A DNA stretch of 64,000 nt from the NCBI GenBank assembly GCA_937959265.1, contig CALGMA010000011.1, positions 26,022 to 90,021 on the forward strand, given 5' to 3'. The notes under the pieces are model-generated. The model was not told the origin of the DNA, ran no database searches, and saw only the letters and a program-made list of their open reading frames with translations. Position 1 is the first letter of the stretch; every line of letters starts with the position of its first letter. Position numbers and translations under genes: made by a program. Below are positions 19,116 through 28,200 of this stretch, in pieces. The stretch is from an uncultured Anaerolineae bacterium (GTDB lineage Bacteria > Chloroflexota > Anaerolineae > J036 > Brachytrichaceae).

Positions 19116-19919
19116 ATGGACCAATACAAAGTGACCCCCAGCTGTCCCGTCCGACTCAGCGATTTCGACCCCGAAGACACCAGTCTGTTCGATGGCAAGA
19201 AGGCGGTGGCAAAAGAGCAAGTGGACGAGCTGAACGACGAACTCGAAAACTTGCAAGAACTGATGTATGCCGAGCACAAACGCAAACTCCTGGTGGTGCT
19301 GCAAGCCATGGACACCGGCGGCAAAGACGGCCTCATCCGCTCGGTGTTCGACGGCGTTAACCCGCAGGGCGTGAAGGTTGCCAATTTCAAAGCACCCACG
19401 CCGGTCGAACTCGATCACGACTACCTGTGGCGCGTGCATCCACACGTCCCCGGCAAAGGCGAGATTGTGATCTTCAACCGCAGCCACTATGAGGATGTGC
19501 TCATCGTGCGCGTGCAGGAGCTGGTGCCGGAGTCGGTATGGCGGCGCCGCTATCAGCACATCCGTGAGTTCGAGCGGATGCTGGCCGACGAGGGCGTGAC
19601 CATCCTCAAGTTCTATCTGCACATTAGCAAAGACGAGCAGAAGCGCCGGCTGCAGGCGCGCCTGGATGACCCAAACAAACACTGGAAGTTCAACATCGGC
19701 GACTTGAAAGAGCGCGCTCGCTGGGACGACTACATGCGGGCCTACGAGGATGCCATCAACGAGACCAGCACCGAATGGGCGCCATGGTATGTAATCCCGG
19801 CCAACAAGAAGTGGTATCGCGATTGGGTCGCCGTGAACATCATCCTTGACACGCTGAAGGGATTCAAGATGCGTTATCCACAGCCGAAGGAGGACCTGAG
19901 CAGGGTCGTAATCGAGTAA
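19116..19919 (+). CDS. ppk2: Polyphosphate kinase 2 (polyphosphate:nucleotide phosphotransferase)
   Basis: The 267-residue protein matches the single-domain PPK2 family: Walker A AMDTGGKDG, the FNRSHYEDVLIVRV segment (Walker B with the conserved Tyr/Glu), lid residues HISKDEQKRRLQARLDDP, HWKF and the C-terminal WYVIPANKKWYRDW. PPK2 enzymes transfer phosphate between polyphosphate and nucleoside mono- or diphosphates. The AMP/ADP preference cannot be fixed from sequence, though the length suits class I-III single-domain enzymes. Start ATG 19116 has AAGGA ten bases upstream; an upstream in-frame GTG at 19068 has no room for a ribosome site. It acts in the cytosol. Confidence 0.9.
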   Translation: MDQYKVTPSCPVRLSDFDPEDTSLFDGKKAVAKEQVDELNDELENLQELMYAEHKRKLLVVLQAMDTGGKDGLIRSVFDGVNPQGVKVANFKAPTPVELDHDYLWRVHPHVPGKGEIVIFNRSHYEDVLIVRVQELVPESVWRRRYQHIREFERMLADEGVTILKFYLHISKDEQKRRLQARLDDPNKHWKFNIGDLKERARWDDYMRAYEDAINETSTEWAPWYVIPANKKWYRDWVAVNIILDTLKGFKMRYPQPKEDLSRVVIE

Positions 19920-20024
19920 CCGCTCAGGCTCAGACAGCCCCAGATTCTCGAAGGATCCCGAGCCTGCCGACCCGCGCGACAGGTTTTGATGAACCGAGCG
20001 CCGGTTTCGGCCGATGTCATTTCT

Positions 20025-20894
20025 TCAACAGCCGGCTAGGAATCGCGCACCCAGCAGGATGCCTTGTTGTTCGCTTTCGGCGGCGCCGTTGAAGTTGGCG
20101 TCCTCCAGCTCGATCGAGATCATGCCTTTGTACTTGTGCATGGCCAGGATGCGCATCACCGCCACCCAGCGCACCTGGCCGTGGCCGGGGATGCAATAGC
20201 GCCAGGCCATGCCGCCATAGGCAACCGGCCTGGCAAAAGTTGGCGGCTGCTCGTGGCCGAACTCGTAGAGGTTCTCGGCGTCTAGCTCCGTATCTTTGCC
20301 GTGCACGTGATACACGCGTGGGGCGAACTCGTGCAAGAAGCGGATGTGGTCAATGCCCATGCGCATCAGGTGTGACGGGTCGTAGTTGATCCCCATCACC
20401 TTCGCCGGCACAGCTTTGAACAAGGCGCGGTAGCCCTCCGGCGTGCAACACAGTGCCCCTGGTCCCGGCCAGCCTTCGATGACGATGCGCGCTCGTGCTG
20501 CTTCGAGCACGGGCACGAGTTGGGTGAAGCTCTCGATCATGTAGCCGAAGTTCTCGATGCGCGGCAGCTCGGGCTTCTCCGGCAGCATGACTAGGAAGTA
20601 GTTGAGCGGCCCAAGCGCGGCGTTCTGTTCGATATAGGTGGCATTTGCCTCCACTGCCCGGCGGCGCGTGGCTTTGCTGGGCGAGATCATGCCTTGCCAT
20701 TCCTTGAGGTCAACCGAGCCGATGCGCAGGCCGGCATCGAGGACATGCTGGCCAGCGATGTCGGCGTCGCGCCCCAGGTCAATGCCGCTGAGGCCGTTGT
20801 CTCTAGCCCACTGCAAAAGGGCCGGCAAGTCTTTCTGCCAGGCCGAGCCGCTGCGTCGAAATCCGATGGGGAAGTTTCCGGTGCGTGTGTTCAT
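20025..20894 (-). CDS. Sugar phosphate isomerase/epimerase-like TIM barrel protein
   Basis: The 289-residue protein has the AP-endonuclease-2/xylose-isomerase-like barrel features: an N-terminal FPIGFRR strand, WARDNGLSGIDLG, a helix with ARIVIEGWPG (metal-binding Glu), VMGINYDPSHLMRMG with Asp/His ligands, VYHVHGKDTEL and the final glycine-rich MISIELED with the last Glu ligand. Such proteins isomerise or epimerise sugars or inositol derivatives with a divalent metal. The substrate is unknown. I chose ATG 20894 over GTG 20912. Gene context (sugar-acid dehydratase and aldolase genes 1-4 kb away) suggests sugar catabolism. Confidence 0.83.
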   Translation of the reverse strand: MNTRTGNFPIGFRRSGSAWQKDLPALLQWARDNGLSGIDLGRDADIAGQHVLDAGLRIGSVDLKEWQGMISPSKATRRRAVEANATYIEQNAALGPLNYFLVMLPEKPELPRIENFGYMIESFTQLVPVLEAARARIVIEGWPGPGALCCTPEGYRALFKAVPAKVMGINYDPSHLMRMGIDHIRFLHEFAPRVYHVHGKDTELDAENLYEFGHEQPPTFARPVAYGGMAWRYCIPGHGQVRWVAVMRILAMHKYKGMISIELEDANFNGAAESEQQGILLGARFLAGC

Positions 20895-21065
20895 GATGAT
20901 TCGAGGGACCACTATAGGCCAAGGTCAACAAACGGGCAAAGTGGCCCGGGCGTCGTGGCAACCTGCGGGTGTCACCTTGTGACGTTGGATTGTTCGTGTT
21001 GGGTGAGCGGTCTGGAGCAAGTACATGGCATATACTCGCGCTCTGATGGCTCATCGCCATCGGCT

Positions 21066-21923
21066 ATGAAGCAAGCGACTGTGCAGTTCCGCCCGCTTGA
21101 TCTGAACGATACGATCAGCGACTCTGCTCAACTCGTCCTCGTCAACGCACTCACGTTCCTCGGTGTGATGCTGCTTACCAATCTGCCACTCTTGATCTGG
21201 CAAGCATTCGCGCTCACGCAACCCGACCAGTGGTCGGTGCCACCCCGTTACAGCTCGGTGCGCGACATTGACACGGTCGCCAGTGTGATCCTGCGCTCGA
21301 TGGATGGCTTCGACGTGCGGCTGGTAGCGAGTGCCGTCGTGTCCTGGATCGTCGGCGCCTGGCAGGCCGGCGCGACGGTGCGCGTCGTATCGCGCCGTTA
21401 CTTCGGTCGCACAATCGCCGTTGGCGAGGCTGCGGCATCGGCATGGGCGCGGTTGCCGGCGTTGCTGGCGGCCAGTGTTGCGCCGGTGTTCATCATCGTC
21501 GCGGCCGGCTGGCTGAGCACGAAGGACGTCGCCGGGCTCATCGGTTGCGCTGCTTTGCTCATCGCAACCTACCCATTCTGGTTGTTCGCTGCGCCAGCGG
21601 TGATGAACGAGGACCTGGGCGGCGTCGCGGCATTGCGTCGCAGCATTCGCCTGACCGGGCGCGCCTACAGCTACATACTGGCGGTGTGGTTGGTGTTGGA
21701 ATTGTTGCTCTTCCTCGCCTCGCTCATGCCATTCTTCATGATCGGCCTAATAGGCGCAGCGTCTGATTCTGCACAGACCAATCGCATCGCGACTGTGGTG
21801 TTCGGCAACCTCGCCGCCTGCGTCGTCGTACCATTCCGCATGACGGTGATCACGCTCCTGTATTACGATGTGCGCCGGCGCCAGGAGGGTAGGGCGTCGG
21901 TGTTGCAGGCAGCTATGGGCTAG
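21066..21923 (+). CDS. Multi-spanning membrane protein of unknown function
   Basis: The 285-residue protein starts MKQATVQFRPLDLNDTISDS and contains about six hydrophobic segments: near residues 24-45, 90-110, 135-160, 163-185, 210-240 and 245-275. A conserved-looking central loop reads AAPAVMNEDLGGVAALRRSIRLTGR, a pattern seen in DUF975/GlpQ-membrane-domain-like proteins with an amphipathic inserted helix. An open frame extends upstream of ATG 21066 across the divergent gene; that part is a shadow. No family can be named with confidence. Confidence 0.7.
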   Translation: MKQATVQFRPLDLNDTISDSAQLVLVNALTFLGVMLLTNLPLLIWQAFALTQPDQWSVPPRYSSVRDIDTVASVILRSMDGFDVRLVASAVVSWIVGAWQAGATVRVVSRRYFGRTIAVGEAAASAWARLPALLAASVAPVFIIVAAGWLSTKDVAGLIGCAALLIATYPFWLFAAPAVMNEDLGGVAALRRSIRLTGRAYSYILAVWLVLELLLFLASLMPFFMIGLIGAASDSAQTNRIATVVFGNLAACVVVPFRMTVITLLYYDVRRRQEGRASVLQAAMG

Positions 21924-22001
21924 TCGGTGCCGAGTTGCATCGTAGGCGTTTTACGCACACACTTGTACCTCACAACCTGTCGACCTATCAACTGAGCAAC
22001 T

Positions 22002-23192
22002 ATGAAAATCACATCTGTCAAAACAGCTGCCACCATCGGCCACGGCATGCACCTCTGGGTCAAGATCACGACGGACGCCGGCATCACCGGCATCGGCGAA
22101 TGTGTGCACGGTGGCAAGCAGGCCATCGCCATCATCCAGTATCTTGAGCAAAAACTGATCGGGCGCGACCCATTCGCCATTGACGCGCTGTTCGAGGAGA
22201 TGCGTCGCAGCCATGTCTTCGACGGCGGCACCGGCGGCGCGCTCATCACTGCGCTCACCGGCATCGAGAGCGCGCTATGGGATATCAAGGGCAAGGCACT
22301 GGATGTGCCGGTGTATGAGCTGCTCGGTGGCAAGTTCCGCAACAAGATCTGGATGTATTGCGATTGTCAGGTGGACCCTGGCATGGAGTTCGATGAGATC
22401 GAGCGCGTGGTGCATGGCGTGTTGGCCAAAGGCTTTACCGCGCTCAAGATAGACCTGGACATTGGCGCATATTCTGCCAAGCGCATCCCGGTGGACGCCG
22501 ACACGCAGGTGCTTACGCTCAAAGAGGGCACGTTCAGCAAAGACAAGTTCAACCACACCGCCATGCAGCGCGAGCATGAGCGCATGTTGCAAGTGGTGGA
22601 TATGGTGACGCGTGCGGCAGGCAAAGATGTGGCTGTAGCTGCCGACGTGCACACGCGCCTCGATGTGCCGAGCGCCATCCGGCTGGTGCGCGACCTGGAC
22701 CAATATCACTTGCTCTGGCTGGAGGAGCCGGTGCCGCCGGAGAACATTGACGCGATGCGCGAGGTGAAGCGACACAGCACGACGCCCATCTGCGCTGGTG
22801 AGAATGTCTATCTACGCTTCGGCTTCCGCGAGCTATTCGAGAAGCAGGCTGTGGACATTGTCATGCCCGATCTGCCCAAGTGTGGTGGGCTGAGTGATGG
22901 CCGCAAGATCGCCAACCTAGCCGAGCTGTATTACATCCCGTTTGCCCCGCATAACGTCTCGTCGCCGATCGGCACGATGGCCAGCGCGCATGTGTGCGCC
23001 AGCGTGCCCAACTTCCTGGTGCTGGAGTGGCATTGGAACGAGCGGCCCTACTGGAGGACGATCATCAAAGAGAAAGAGGACATCATCAAAGACGGCTACA
23101 TCGAGCTGACCGACCGACCCGGCATCGGCGTCGAGCTGGACGAGGAGGTGGCGCGGCAATACCAATACCCGGGCACGGCGTGGTTCGAGTAA
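22002..23192 (+). CDS. Mandelate racemase/muconate lactonizing family dehydratase (enolase superfamily)
   Basis: The 396-residue protein has the capping domain (KITTDAGITGIGECVHGG; GTGGALITALTGIESALWDIKGKALDVPVYELLGG) and barrel with metal ligands Asp (VAADVHTRLDV), Glu (LEEPVPPEN) and Glu (CAGENVYLRFG), followed by DLPKCGGLSDGRKIANLAE and the terminal PHNVSSPIGTMAS with a His base. This arrangement is typical of sugar-acid dehydratases (galactonate/mannonate-like). The exact acid is not evident. The convergent DapA-like aldolase gene next to it would suit cleavage of a 2-keto-3-deoxy acid, so the two could form one pathway. Cytosolic, Mg-dependent. Confidence 0.88.
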   Translation: MKITSVKTAATIGHGMHLWVKITTDAGITGIGECVHGGKQAIAIIQYLEQKLIGRDPFAIDALFEEMRRSHVFDGGTGGALITALTGIESALWDIKGKALDVPVYELLGGKFRNKIWMYCDCQVDPGMEFDEIERVVHGVLAKGFTALKIDLDIGAYSAKRIPVDADTQVLTLKEGTFSKDKFNHTAMQREHERMLQVVDMVTRAAGKDVAVAADVHTRLDVPSAIRLVRDLDQYHLLWLEEPVPPENIDAMREVKRHSTTPICAGENVYLRFGFRELFEKQAVDIVMPDLPKCGGLSDGRKIANLAELYYIPFAPHNVSSPIGTMASAHVCASVPNFLVLEWHWNERPYWRTIIKEKEDIIKDGYIELTDRPGIGVELDEEVARQYQYPGTAWFE

Positions 23193-23257
23193 TGTCGGCA
23201 GGTGTCGCCGGCGTTATCGGTGTCCGGGGTGAATGTGACGCCGATGATGCGCTTGGA

Positions 23258-24190
23258 TTAGCCAGAGGCCGATAAGCCGGACGGAGTCAATATGTGCTGG
23301 GGGCGCTTGGCCAACGCCGTGCGAATGATGTTGCGGGCGGTCTCCAGTTCCTTGCCGGCCAGTTCCAGCCGCGGCGGGCGCACGCGAGGGTTGCCCATAC
23401 CCACTTCGTGTTGGGTGAGCTTGATGAGTTGTACGAACTTGGGTACGGTGTCCATGCGCAACAGTGGCAGAAACCACGTGTAGAGCGCGTCGGCCTTGTC
23501 GCGCTCGCCGCTTGAGGCGTAGTAGAACAGGGCCACGCTCTCTTCCGGTAGCGCGTTGACCAGGCCGGCCACCCAGCCGACCGCGCCGACGGCGATGCCT
23601 TCGACAATTAGATCGTCCACACCGATGCACAGCGCCAGCCTGTCGCCGATGAGCTCGCGGATGGCCATGATGCGCCGCACATCGGTGCTGCTTTCTTTCA
23701 CGGCGGCGAAGTTGGCGTGCTCGCCGGCCAGCTCGGCGATTTGCTGCGGCAGGTAATCCACGCCGTAGGCAATCGGGTTGTTGTAGAGCATGCAGCTCAG
23801 CGACGTGGCCTGGAAGATTGCGCTCACGTGCGCTTTGTTCTCGCGCCAGTCGCCTTTGTATACGTAGGGCGGCAGGACCATCAGCCCGCTGCATCCGGCG
23901 TCTTGGGCCGCCTTCGCCATATCAACGGCCTCGCGCGTGCTGAGCGCAGCGATGGCGGCGACGACCGGCGCGCGCCCGTCCAGGGCCTGCACGCAGGTGT
24001 GCCACAGCGCGACGCGCTCGGCAAAGCTCAGTGTGTTACCTTCGCCCAGCGAGCCGGGCGTGATGATGGCGGTGCAGCCGCGCTCGATCAGCCATCGGGT
24101 ATGCTGGGCGACAAAGGCGTGATCAATCTCGCCGTTTTCGTTGAATGCGGTCGTCATTGCGGGCATTACGCCCATCCAGGTCATGGTCAT
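23258..24190 (-). CDS. Dihydrodipicolinate synthase family aldolase (DapA/KDG-aldolase-like)
   Basis: The 310-residue class I aldolase carries the family's GSLGEGNTLSFAER phosphate/carboxylate loop, the YNNP tyrosine near residue 136 and the Schiff-base lysine in AAVKESS near residue 165. Family members make dihydrodipicolinate or cleave 2-keto-3-deoxy sugar acids and sialic acid. The neighbouring enolase-superfamily dehydratase favours a keto-deoxy acid aldolase here (inference), and true DapA would more often lie near lysine genes. The start ATG overlaps the stop of the LLM oxidoreductase by four bases (ATGA, 24187-24190), so the two are coupled. Confidence 0.87.
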   Translation of the reverse strand: MTMTWMGVMPAMTTAFNENGEIDHAFVAQHTRWLIERGCTAIITPGSLGEGNTLSFAERVALWHTCVQALDGRAPVVAAIAALSTREAVDMAKAAQDAGCSGLMVLPPYVYKGDWRENKAHVSAIFQATSLSCMLYNNPIAYGVDYLPQQIAELAGEHANFAAVKESSTDVRRIMAIRELIGDRLALCIGVDDLIVEGIAVGAVGWVAGLVNALPEESVALFYYASSGERDKADALYTWFLPLLRMDTVPKFVQLIKLTQHEVGMGNPRVRPPRLELAGKELETARNIIRTALAKRPQHILTPSGLSASG

Positions 24191-25248
24191 GTGAGTCGTT
24201 CTTGGGGTAGTGTGAGTGCGTCTCTATCTACGCCGTCGGCTTTGAACGCGCGCACCGTCATCTGTGCTACTGCATCCGGTAGATTGGCGTAGTAAGCCAC
24301 GCGGTCGAGGAGGCCGGCGTAGCGGCGTAGCAGCTTGCCCGGCAGTGCGGCCCACGCACCTTCTTCGGCGAACTCTGCTAACATCGCGTCGCTGACCAGC
24401 GCCGGCATCTCCTCCCAGCGCCCTTGCGCGGCGAGCGACGACAGCTTCTCTGCGACTGTTCGCCAGCCGTGCATCGCGAAGACGGTGTGGTAACTGGGCG
24501 TGCTGGCGTAGAAGGCGATCTGTCGGCGAACCATCTCCCGGTTGCGCGCACGCTCCGCCTCGCTGTCGCCGGCGATAACGAAGACCGCCGAGGCGAGTTG
24601 GATGTCGCTGCGCGACCGTCCGGCCTGCTTCAGGCCAACCGCAATGTTGGGCAGGAGGCACTCGGCCAGGTATTTGGGCGTGTGGAACGGGTGCACGTGG
24701 AAGCCTTCGCACAGCTCGCCGGCCAGTTGGCATAGCTGTGCATTCACGCCGGCGATGTAGATTGGAATGTGTGGGTGCGCGATCGGTCCAGGATTGAAGA
24801 ACGGCGACATCAGCGTGAGCTTGAAGAAGTCGCTGCGGAAGTTGAGCTTCTCGCCGGTCTGCCAGCATTGCCACAACGCGCGGATGGCGAGAATGTAGTC
24901 ACGCAGGCGTGCCGTTGGCCGATCCCATGGCATGCCGAAGCGTCGCTCGACGTGCGCCTTCACTTGTGTGCCCAGGCCGAGGATGAAACGCCCGTTGCTC
25001 AGTCTTTGCAGATCCCAGGCCAGATGCGCCAGCGTGGTTGGGCTACGCGCAAAGGCGACGGCGATGCCGGTGCCGAGCTGGATGCGCTGCGTGCACGTCG
25101 CGGCGAGCGTCAACGGCAAGAAGGGATCGTGCTGCGTCTCAGACGACCACAACGCGTCGAAGCCAACTGCCTCGGCGCGCCTGGCGCAGGCGACGATCTC
25201 ATCGAGAGAGCCAAGATTGCCTACGCCAAAACCGGTGTCAATTTTCAT
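24187..25248 (-). CDS. LLM class F420-dependent oxidoreductase
   Basis: The 353-residue protein is a bacterial luciferase-like TIM barrel: MKIDTGFGV start, ARRAEAVGFDALWSSETQHDPFLPL, QLGTGIAVAFARSP, LSNGRFILGLGTQVKAHVERRFG and PHIPIYIAGVNAQLCQLAGELCEGFHVHPF. These match the LLM group that uses coenzyme F420 (TIGR03617-like). The substrate is unknown. ATG 25248 is chosen over an upstream frame extension to 25317. It lies directly upstream of, and overlaps, the aldolase gene, and is divergent from the acyl-CoA ligase. Confidence 0.87.
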   Translation of the reverse strand: MKIDTGFGVGNLGSLDEIVACARRAEAVGFDALWSSETQHDPFLPLTLAATCTQRIQLGTGIAVAFARSPTTLAHLAWDLQRLSNGRFILGLGTQVKAHVERRFGMPWDRPTARLRDYILAIRALWQCWQTGEKLNFRSDFFKLTLMSPFFNPGPIAHPHIPIYIAGVNAQLCQLAGELCEGFHVHPFHTPKYLAECLLPNIAVGLKQAGRSRSDIQLASAVFVIAGDSEAERARNREMVRRQIAFYASTPSYHTVFAMHGWRTVAEKLSSLAAQGRWEEMPALVSDAMLAEFAEEGAWAALPGKLLRRYAGLLDRVAYYANLPDAVAQMTVRAFKADGVDRDALTLPQERLT

Positions 25249-25335
25249 TGGGCGCTGCCGTGAGTATACTGGCTGTGCGCCATGATTAGGGTGCCGGCGT
25301 TTACTGGACGTCGGCAAGCGAGAGGAGGAGGTTCT

Positions 25336-27084
25336 ATGTCGGATCGCCAGCCGTCCACCAAGCCGTGGCTAGAGCGCTACGATCGCGGCGTGCCGGCCAC
25401 GCTGAGTTACCCCGAAGCGACGCTCAACGACCTGCTCGCCGACACTGTGCGCAAATACCCTAATCACCGGGCCGTCCGGTTCGCGCTGCGCTATATCCTG
25501 GGCGGACGCGTGATGGTGGGCGGCGTGCTGACCTACAGCCAGCTCGGCGCGCTGGTCGAGCGTTTCGCCGCCGCTTTGCACAAACTCGGTGTGAAGCGCG
25601 GCGACCGCGTGGCGCTGATGCTGCCGAACTCACCGCACTTCGTCATCGCCTTCTTCGCCGCCGCGCGCTTGGGTGCGATCGTGGTGAACACCAACCCCAC
25701 CTACACTGCGCGCGAACTCAAGCAGCAGCTCGTGGATAGTGGTGCGCAGGTGATCATCCTGCTCAACCTGTTCTATCCCCGGCTGAAGGAGATCCGGGCG
25801 GAGACGGCAGTCGAACACGCCATCGTCGCGCACATCTACGATACGTTGCCGTTTCCATTCAAACAGCTTGTGCACTCGCGCCAGCGCAAGGAGCACGATT
25901 GGGTGGATGTGACGGGTGAACCAGACGTGCGTCTGTTCAGCGACCTGCTGGTAACGGCTGATCCGGCGCCTGCGTCGGCGGCGCAACCGGACGACGTGGC
26001 GTTGTTCCAGTACACCGGCGGTACTACCGGCGTGCCCAAGGCAGCCATGCTCACCCATCGCAACCTCGTGTGCAACACGATGCAGGTGCGCGCGTGGTTA
26101 ACCAGCGGCGTCGAGGGCGGTGAGAAGGTGATGGCTGCCATCCCCTTCTTTCATGTCTACGGTATGACGGTGTGCATGTTATACGGCATTGCCATGGCCG
26201 CCGAGTTGGTCATCGTGCCCAACCCGCGGCCGATCGAGAACGTCATGCGCATCATCAGCAAGGAGCGCTGCACCATCTACCCCGGCGTGCCGGCCATGTA
26301 TATCGGCATCGTCAACAATCCCAACGTCGCCCAGTACGATCTGAAGAGCGTGAAAGCCTGCATCAGCGGCTCGGCGCCGTTGCCCGTGGAGATTCAGAAG
26401 CGCTTCAATGCCATCACCGGCGGCCGGCTGGTCGAGGGCTACGGCCTGACCGAAGCCTCGCCAGTGACCCATTGCAACCCGGAGTTCAATGAGAACCGCG
26501 CTGGCAGCATCGGCTTGCCCTTTCCTGATACCGAGGCGAAATTGGTGGACCTCGTCACTGGCGCCGACCTGCCCATGGACGGCAACCCGGAAACAGTCGG
26601 CGAGCTGTGTATCCGCGGGCCGCAAGTGATGAAGGGTTACTGGAATAGGCCGGATGAGACGGCTAGAACGATTGATGCTGACGGCTGGTTGCATACCGGC
26701 GACATCGCGCGCATGGACGCCGACGGCTATTTCTACATCGTGGACCGCAAGAAGGACATGATCAACGTCGGTGGGCTAAAGGTGTTGCCCCGTGACGTGG
26801 AAGAAGTGCTGTTCACGCATCCGGCGGTGCTCGAGGCTGCTGTGGTCGGCGTGCCACATCCCGCCCGCGGCGATGATACGCTCACCGCGTTCGTCGTGCT
26901 CAAGCCGGGGGCGAGCGCGACTGCCGATGAGCTCAAGGAATTTTGCAAGCAGAGCCTTGCGCCGCATAAGATCCCGCGCGTGATCGAGTTTCGCAAAGAG
27001 CTGCCCAAGACGCAGGTGGGCAAAGTGCTGCGACGTGTGCTGGTCGAGGAAGCGCAGGAGCAGCAAAAAGTCGCCAGCGGGTGA
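25336..27084 (+). CDS. fadD: Long-chain fatty-acid--CoA ligase
   Basis: The 582-residue ANL-superfamily enzyme contains the AMP-binding P-loop YTGGTTGVPKAAMLTHRN, GYGLTEASPVTHCN (A5), GWLHTGDIARMDADGYFYIVDRKKDMI (A7/A8 hinge) and the C-terminal catalytic Lys in PKTQVGKVLRR. It activates a carboxylate to acyl-AMP and then acyl-CoA; layout and length fit long-chain acyl-CoA synthetases. ATG 25336 follows a strong AGGAGGAGG tract by a few bases, which fixes the start against an upstream ATG at 25282. It stands alone and is divergent from the LLM oxidoreductase. Confidence 0.92.
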   Translation: MSDRQPSTKPWLERYDRGVPATLSYPEATLNDLLADTVRKYPNHRAVRFALRYILGGRVMVGGVLTYSQLGALVERFAAALHKLGVKRGDRVALMLPNSPHFVIAFFAAARLGAIVVNTNPTYTARELKQQLVDSGAQVIILLNLFYPRLKEIRAETAVEHAIVAHIYDTLPFPFKQLVHSRQRKEHDWVDVTGEPDVRLFSDLLVTADPAPASAAQPDDVALFQYTGGTTGVPKAAMLTHRNLVCNTMQVRAWLTSGVEGGEKVMAAIPFFHVYGMTVCMLYGIAMAAELVIVPNPRPIENVMRIISKERCTIYPGVPAMYIGIVNNPNVAQYDLKSVKACISGSAPLPVEIQKRFNAITGGRLVEGYGLTEASPVTHCNPEFNENRAGSIGLPFPDTEAKLVDLVTGADLPMDGNPETVGELCIRGPQVMKGYWNRPDETARTIDADGWLHTGDIARMDADGYFYIVDRKKDMINVGGLKVLPRDVEEVLFTHPAVLEAAVVGVPHPARGDDTLTAFVVLKPGASATADELKEFCKQSLAPHKIPRVIEFRKELPKTQVGKVLRRVLVEEAQEQQKVASG

Positions 27085-27095
27085 TTCGGCGTTTC

Positions 27096-28139
27096 TCAGT
27101 CGCGCCGGCGTCGCAGATGGGCGTGGTTGCGCGCCAGTTCGCTGAACGCGCGCAGTTTCTCCGCGGTACCGATGACGATCAATCGCATCCCACGTTCGAA
27201 AGTCATGCCTGATTGGGGTTGCGTGCGCTTTCCGGTGATCGGGTCGGTGCAGGCCAGGACCACGACGCCGTGTGCATCACTCCACTCTGACTGCGACATG
27301 GATCGGCCGATGAGTGGTGAGCCTTCGCCGACGGTGATCTGCTCCAGCCAGAGTTCGAGGTCTTCCGAGTGCATTACCTCGTCGAGAAAGTCAGCCACGT
27401 CGGGTCGGGTAATGACGCTGACCATTCGCCGGCCGCTGATGGTGTACGGCTCGATCACTCGATCCGCGCCAGCGCGCATCAGCTTGGGGATGGACTCCTC
27501 GTAGTTTGCCCGGGCGACGATGTGCAGATCGGGGCGCATTCCCTTGGCCGTTAGGGTGATGAAGACATTCTCTGCATCCGACGAAGCGCAGGCAATGAGA
27601 TGGTTGGCGTGTGTGATGCCCGCTTCTTTCAACCGTCTTTCGTCAGCAGCGTTGCCGCTGACGACGAGGTGGCCTTGTGACTCGAGCTGTGCAGCCTTGT
27701 TGGCATCCATCTCGATGATGACGTAAGGCATTTTCTCGCGCATCAACTCGCGCACAACATGTCGCCCAATACGGCCGTAACCACAGACGATGGTGTGCCC
27801 TTTCAATTGGTTAATCATGTGCTGCCTCCGCCGGTAGCGTAGTCGGCTTTGCCAGTCGCCGAGCACTAGAAATGCACCCAGTGCCGTGAGTGAGTAGTAC
27901 ACCAGGCCAACGCCGCCCAGAATAATGAGCATGGCGAAGATGCGTCCGGCAGCGTTGAGTGGCACAATCTCGCCGTAACCGACCGTGGTGATCGTCGTGA
28001 TGGTCATGTACAGCGCATCCAGTAAGCTGGAACCCGAGAGCAGGCTGAACCCGATCGTCCCGATGATGAGAAGCGTGACGAGGTAGATCGCGGCGATGAG
28101 TGCACTGCGCTGGGGCCGCCACGGCGAGTTGTACTGCAT
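27096..28139 (-). CDS. Two-TM potassium channel with RCK (TrkA-N/TrkA-C) domain
   Basis: The 347-residue protein has TM1 (about 13-33), a pore helix with selectivity filter TTVGYGE (residues 51-57), TM2 (about 68-92), then an RCK domain with Rossmann motif VCGYGRIGRHVV near 118-129 and acidic strand IIEMD, and a TrkA-C-like domain (ITVGEGSPLIGRSMSQSEW). This is the MthK/Kch architecture: a ligand-gated K+ channel in the cytoplasmic membrane. A TATAAT on the same strand at 28154-28149 lies only nine bases before the ATG, so the message is probably leaderless or nearly so. Confidence 0.93.
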   Translation of the reverse strand: MQYNSPWRPQRSALIAAIYLVTLLIIGTIGFSLLSGSSLLDALYMTITTITTVGYGEIVPLNAAGRIFAMLIILGGVGLVYYSLTALGAFLVLGDWQSRLRYRRRQHMINQLKGHTIVCGYGRIGRHVVRELMREKMPYVIIEMDANKAAQLESQGHLVVSGNAADERRLKEAGITHANHLIACASSDAENVFITLTAKGMRPDLHIVARANYEESIPKLMRAGADRVIEPYTISGRRMVSVITRPDVADFLDEVMHSEDLELWLEQITVGEGSPLIGRSMSQSEWSDAHGVVVLACTDPITGKRTQPQSGMTFERGMRLIVIGTAEKLRAFSELARNHAHLRRRRD

Positions 28140-28148
28140 TGCGTTTGG

Positions 28149-28154
28149 ATTATA
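28149..28154 (-). promoter_or_regulatory. -10 box of the K+ channel gene (leaderless transcript likely)
   Basis: A consensus TATAAT reads leftwards at 28154-28149 within a GGATTATAAGGA sequence. Only nine bases (28148-28140) separate it from ATG 28139, so a start site six to eight bases downstream gives a leader of zero to three bases. The same AT patch could feed the divergent epimerase gene. Confidence 0.5.
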
Positions 28155-28200
28155 AGGAGTGAAACTGCGAAGTGCAGCGCAGATTCGTCACGTCAATGAC

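Noticed and set aside
20694..21923. 409-codon frame with start before the membrane protein
   Set aside because: The extension is antisense to the TIM-barrel gene at 20025-20894 and lacks features; ATG 21066 is the natural start.
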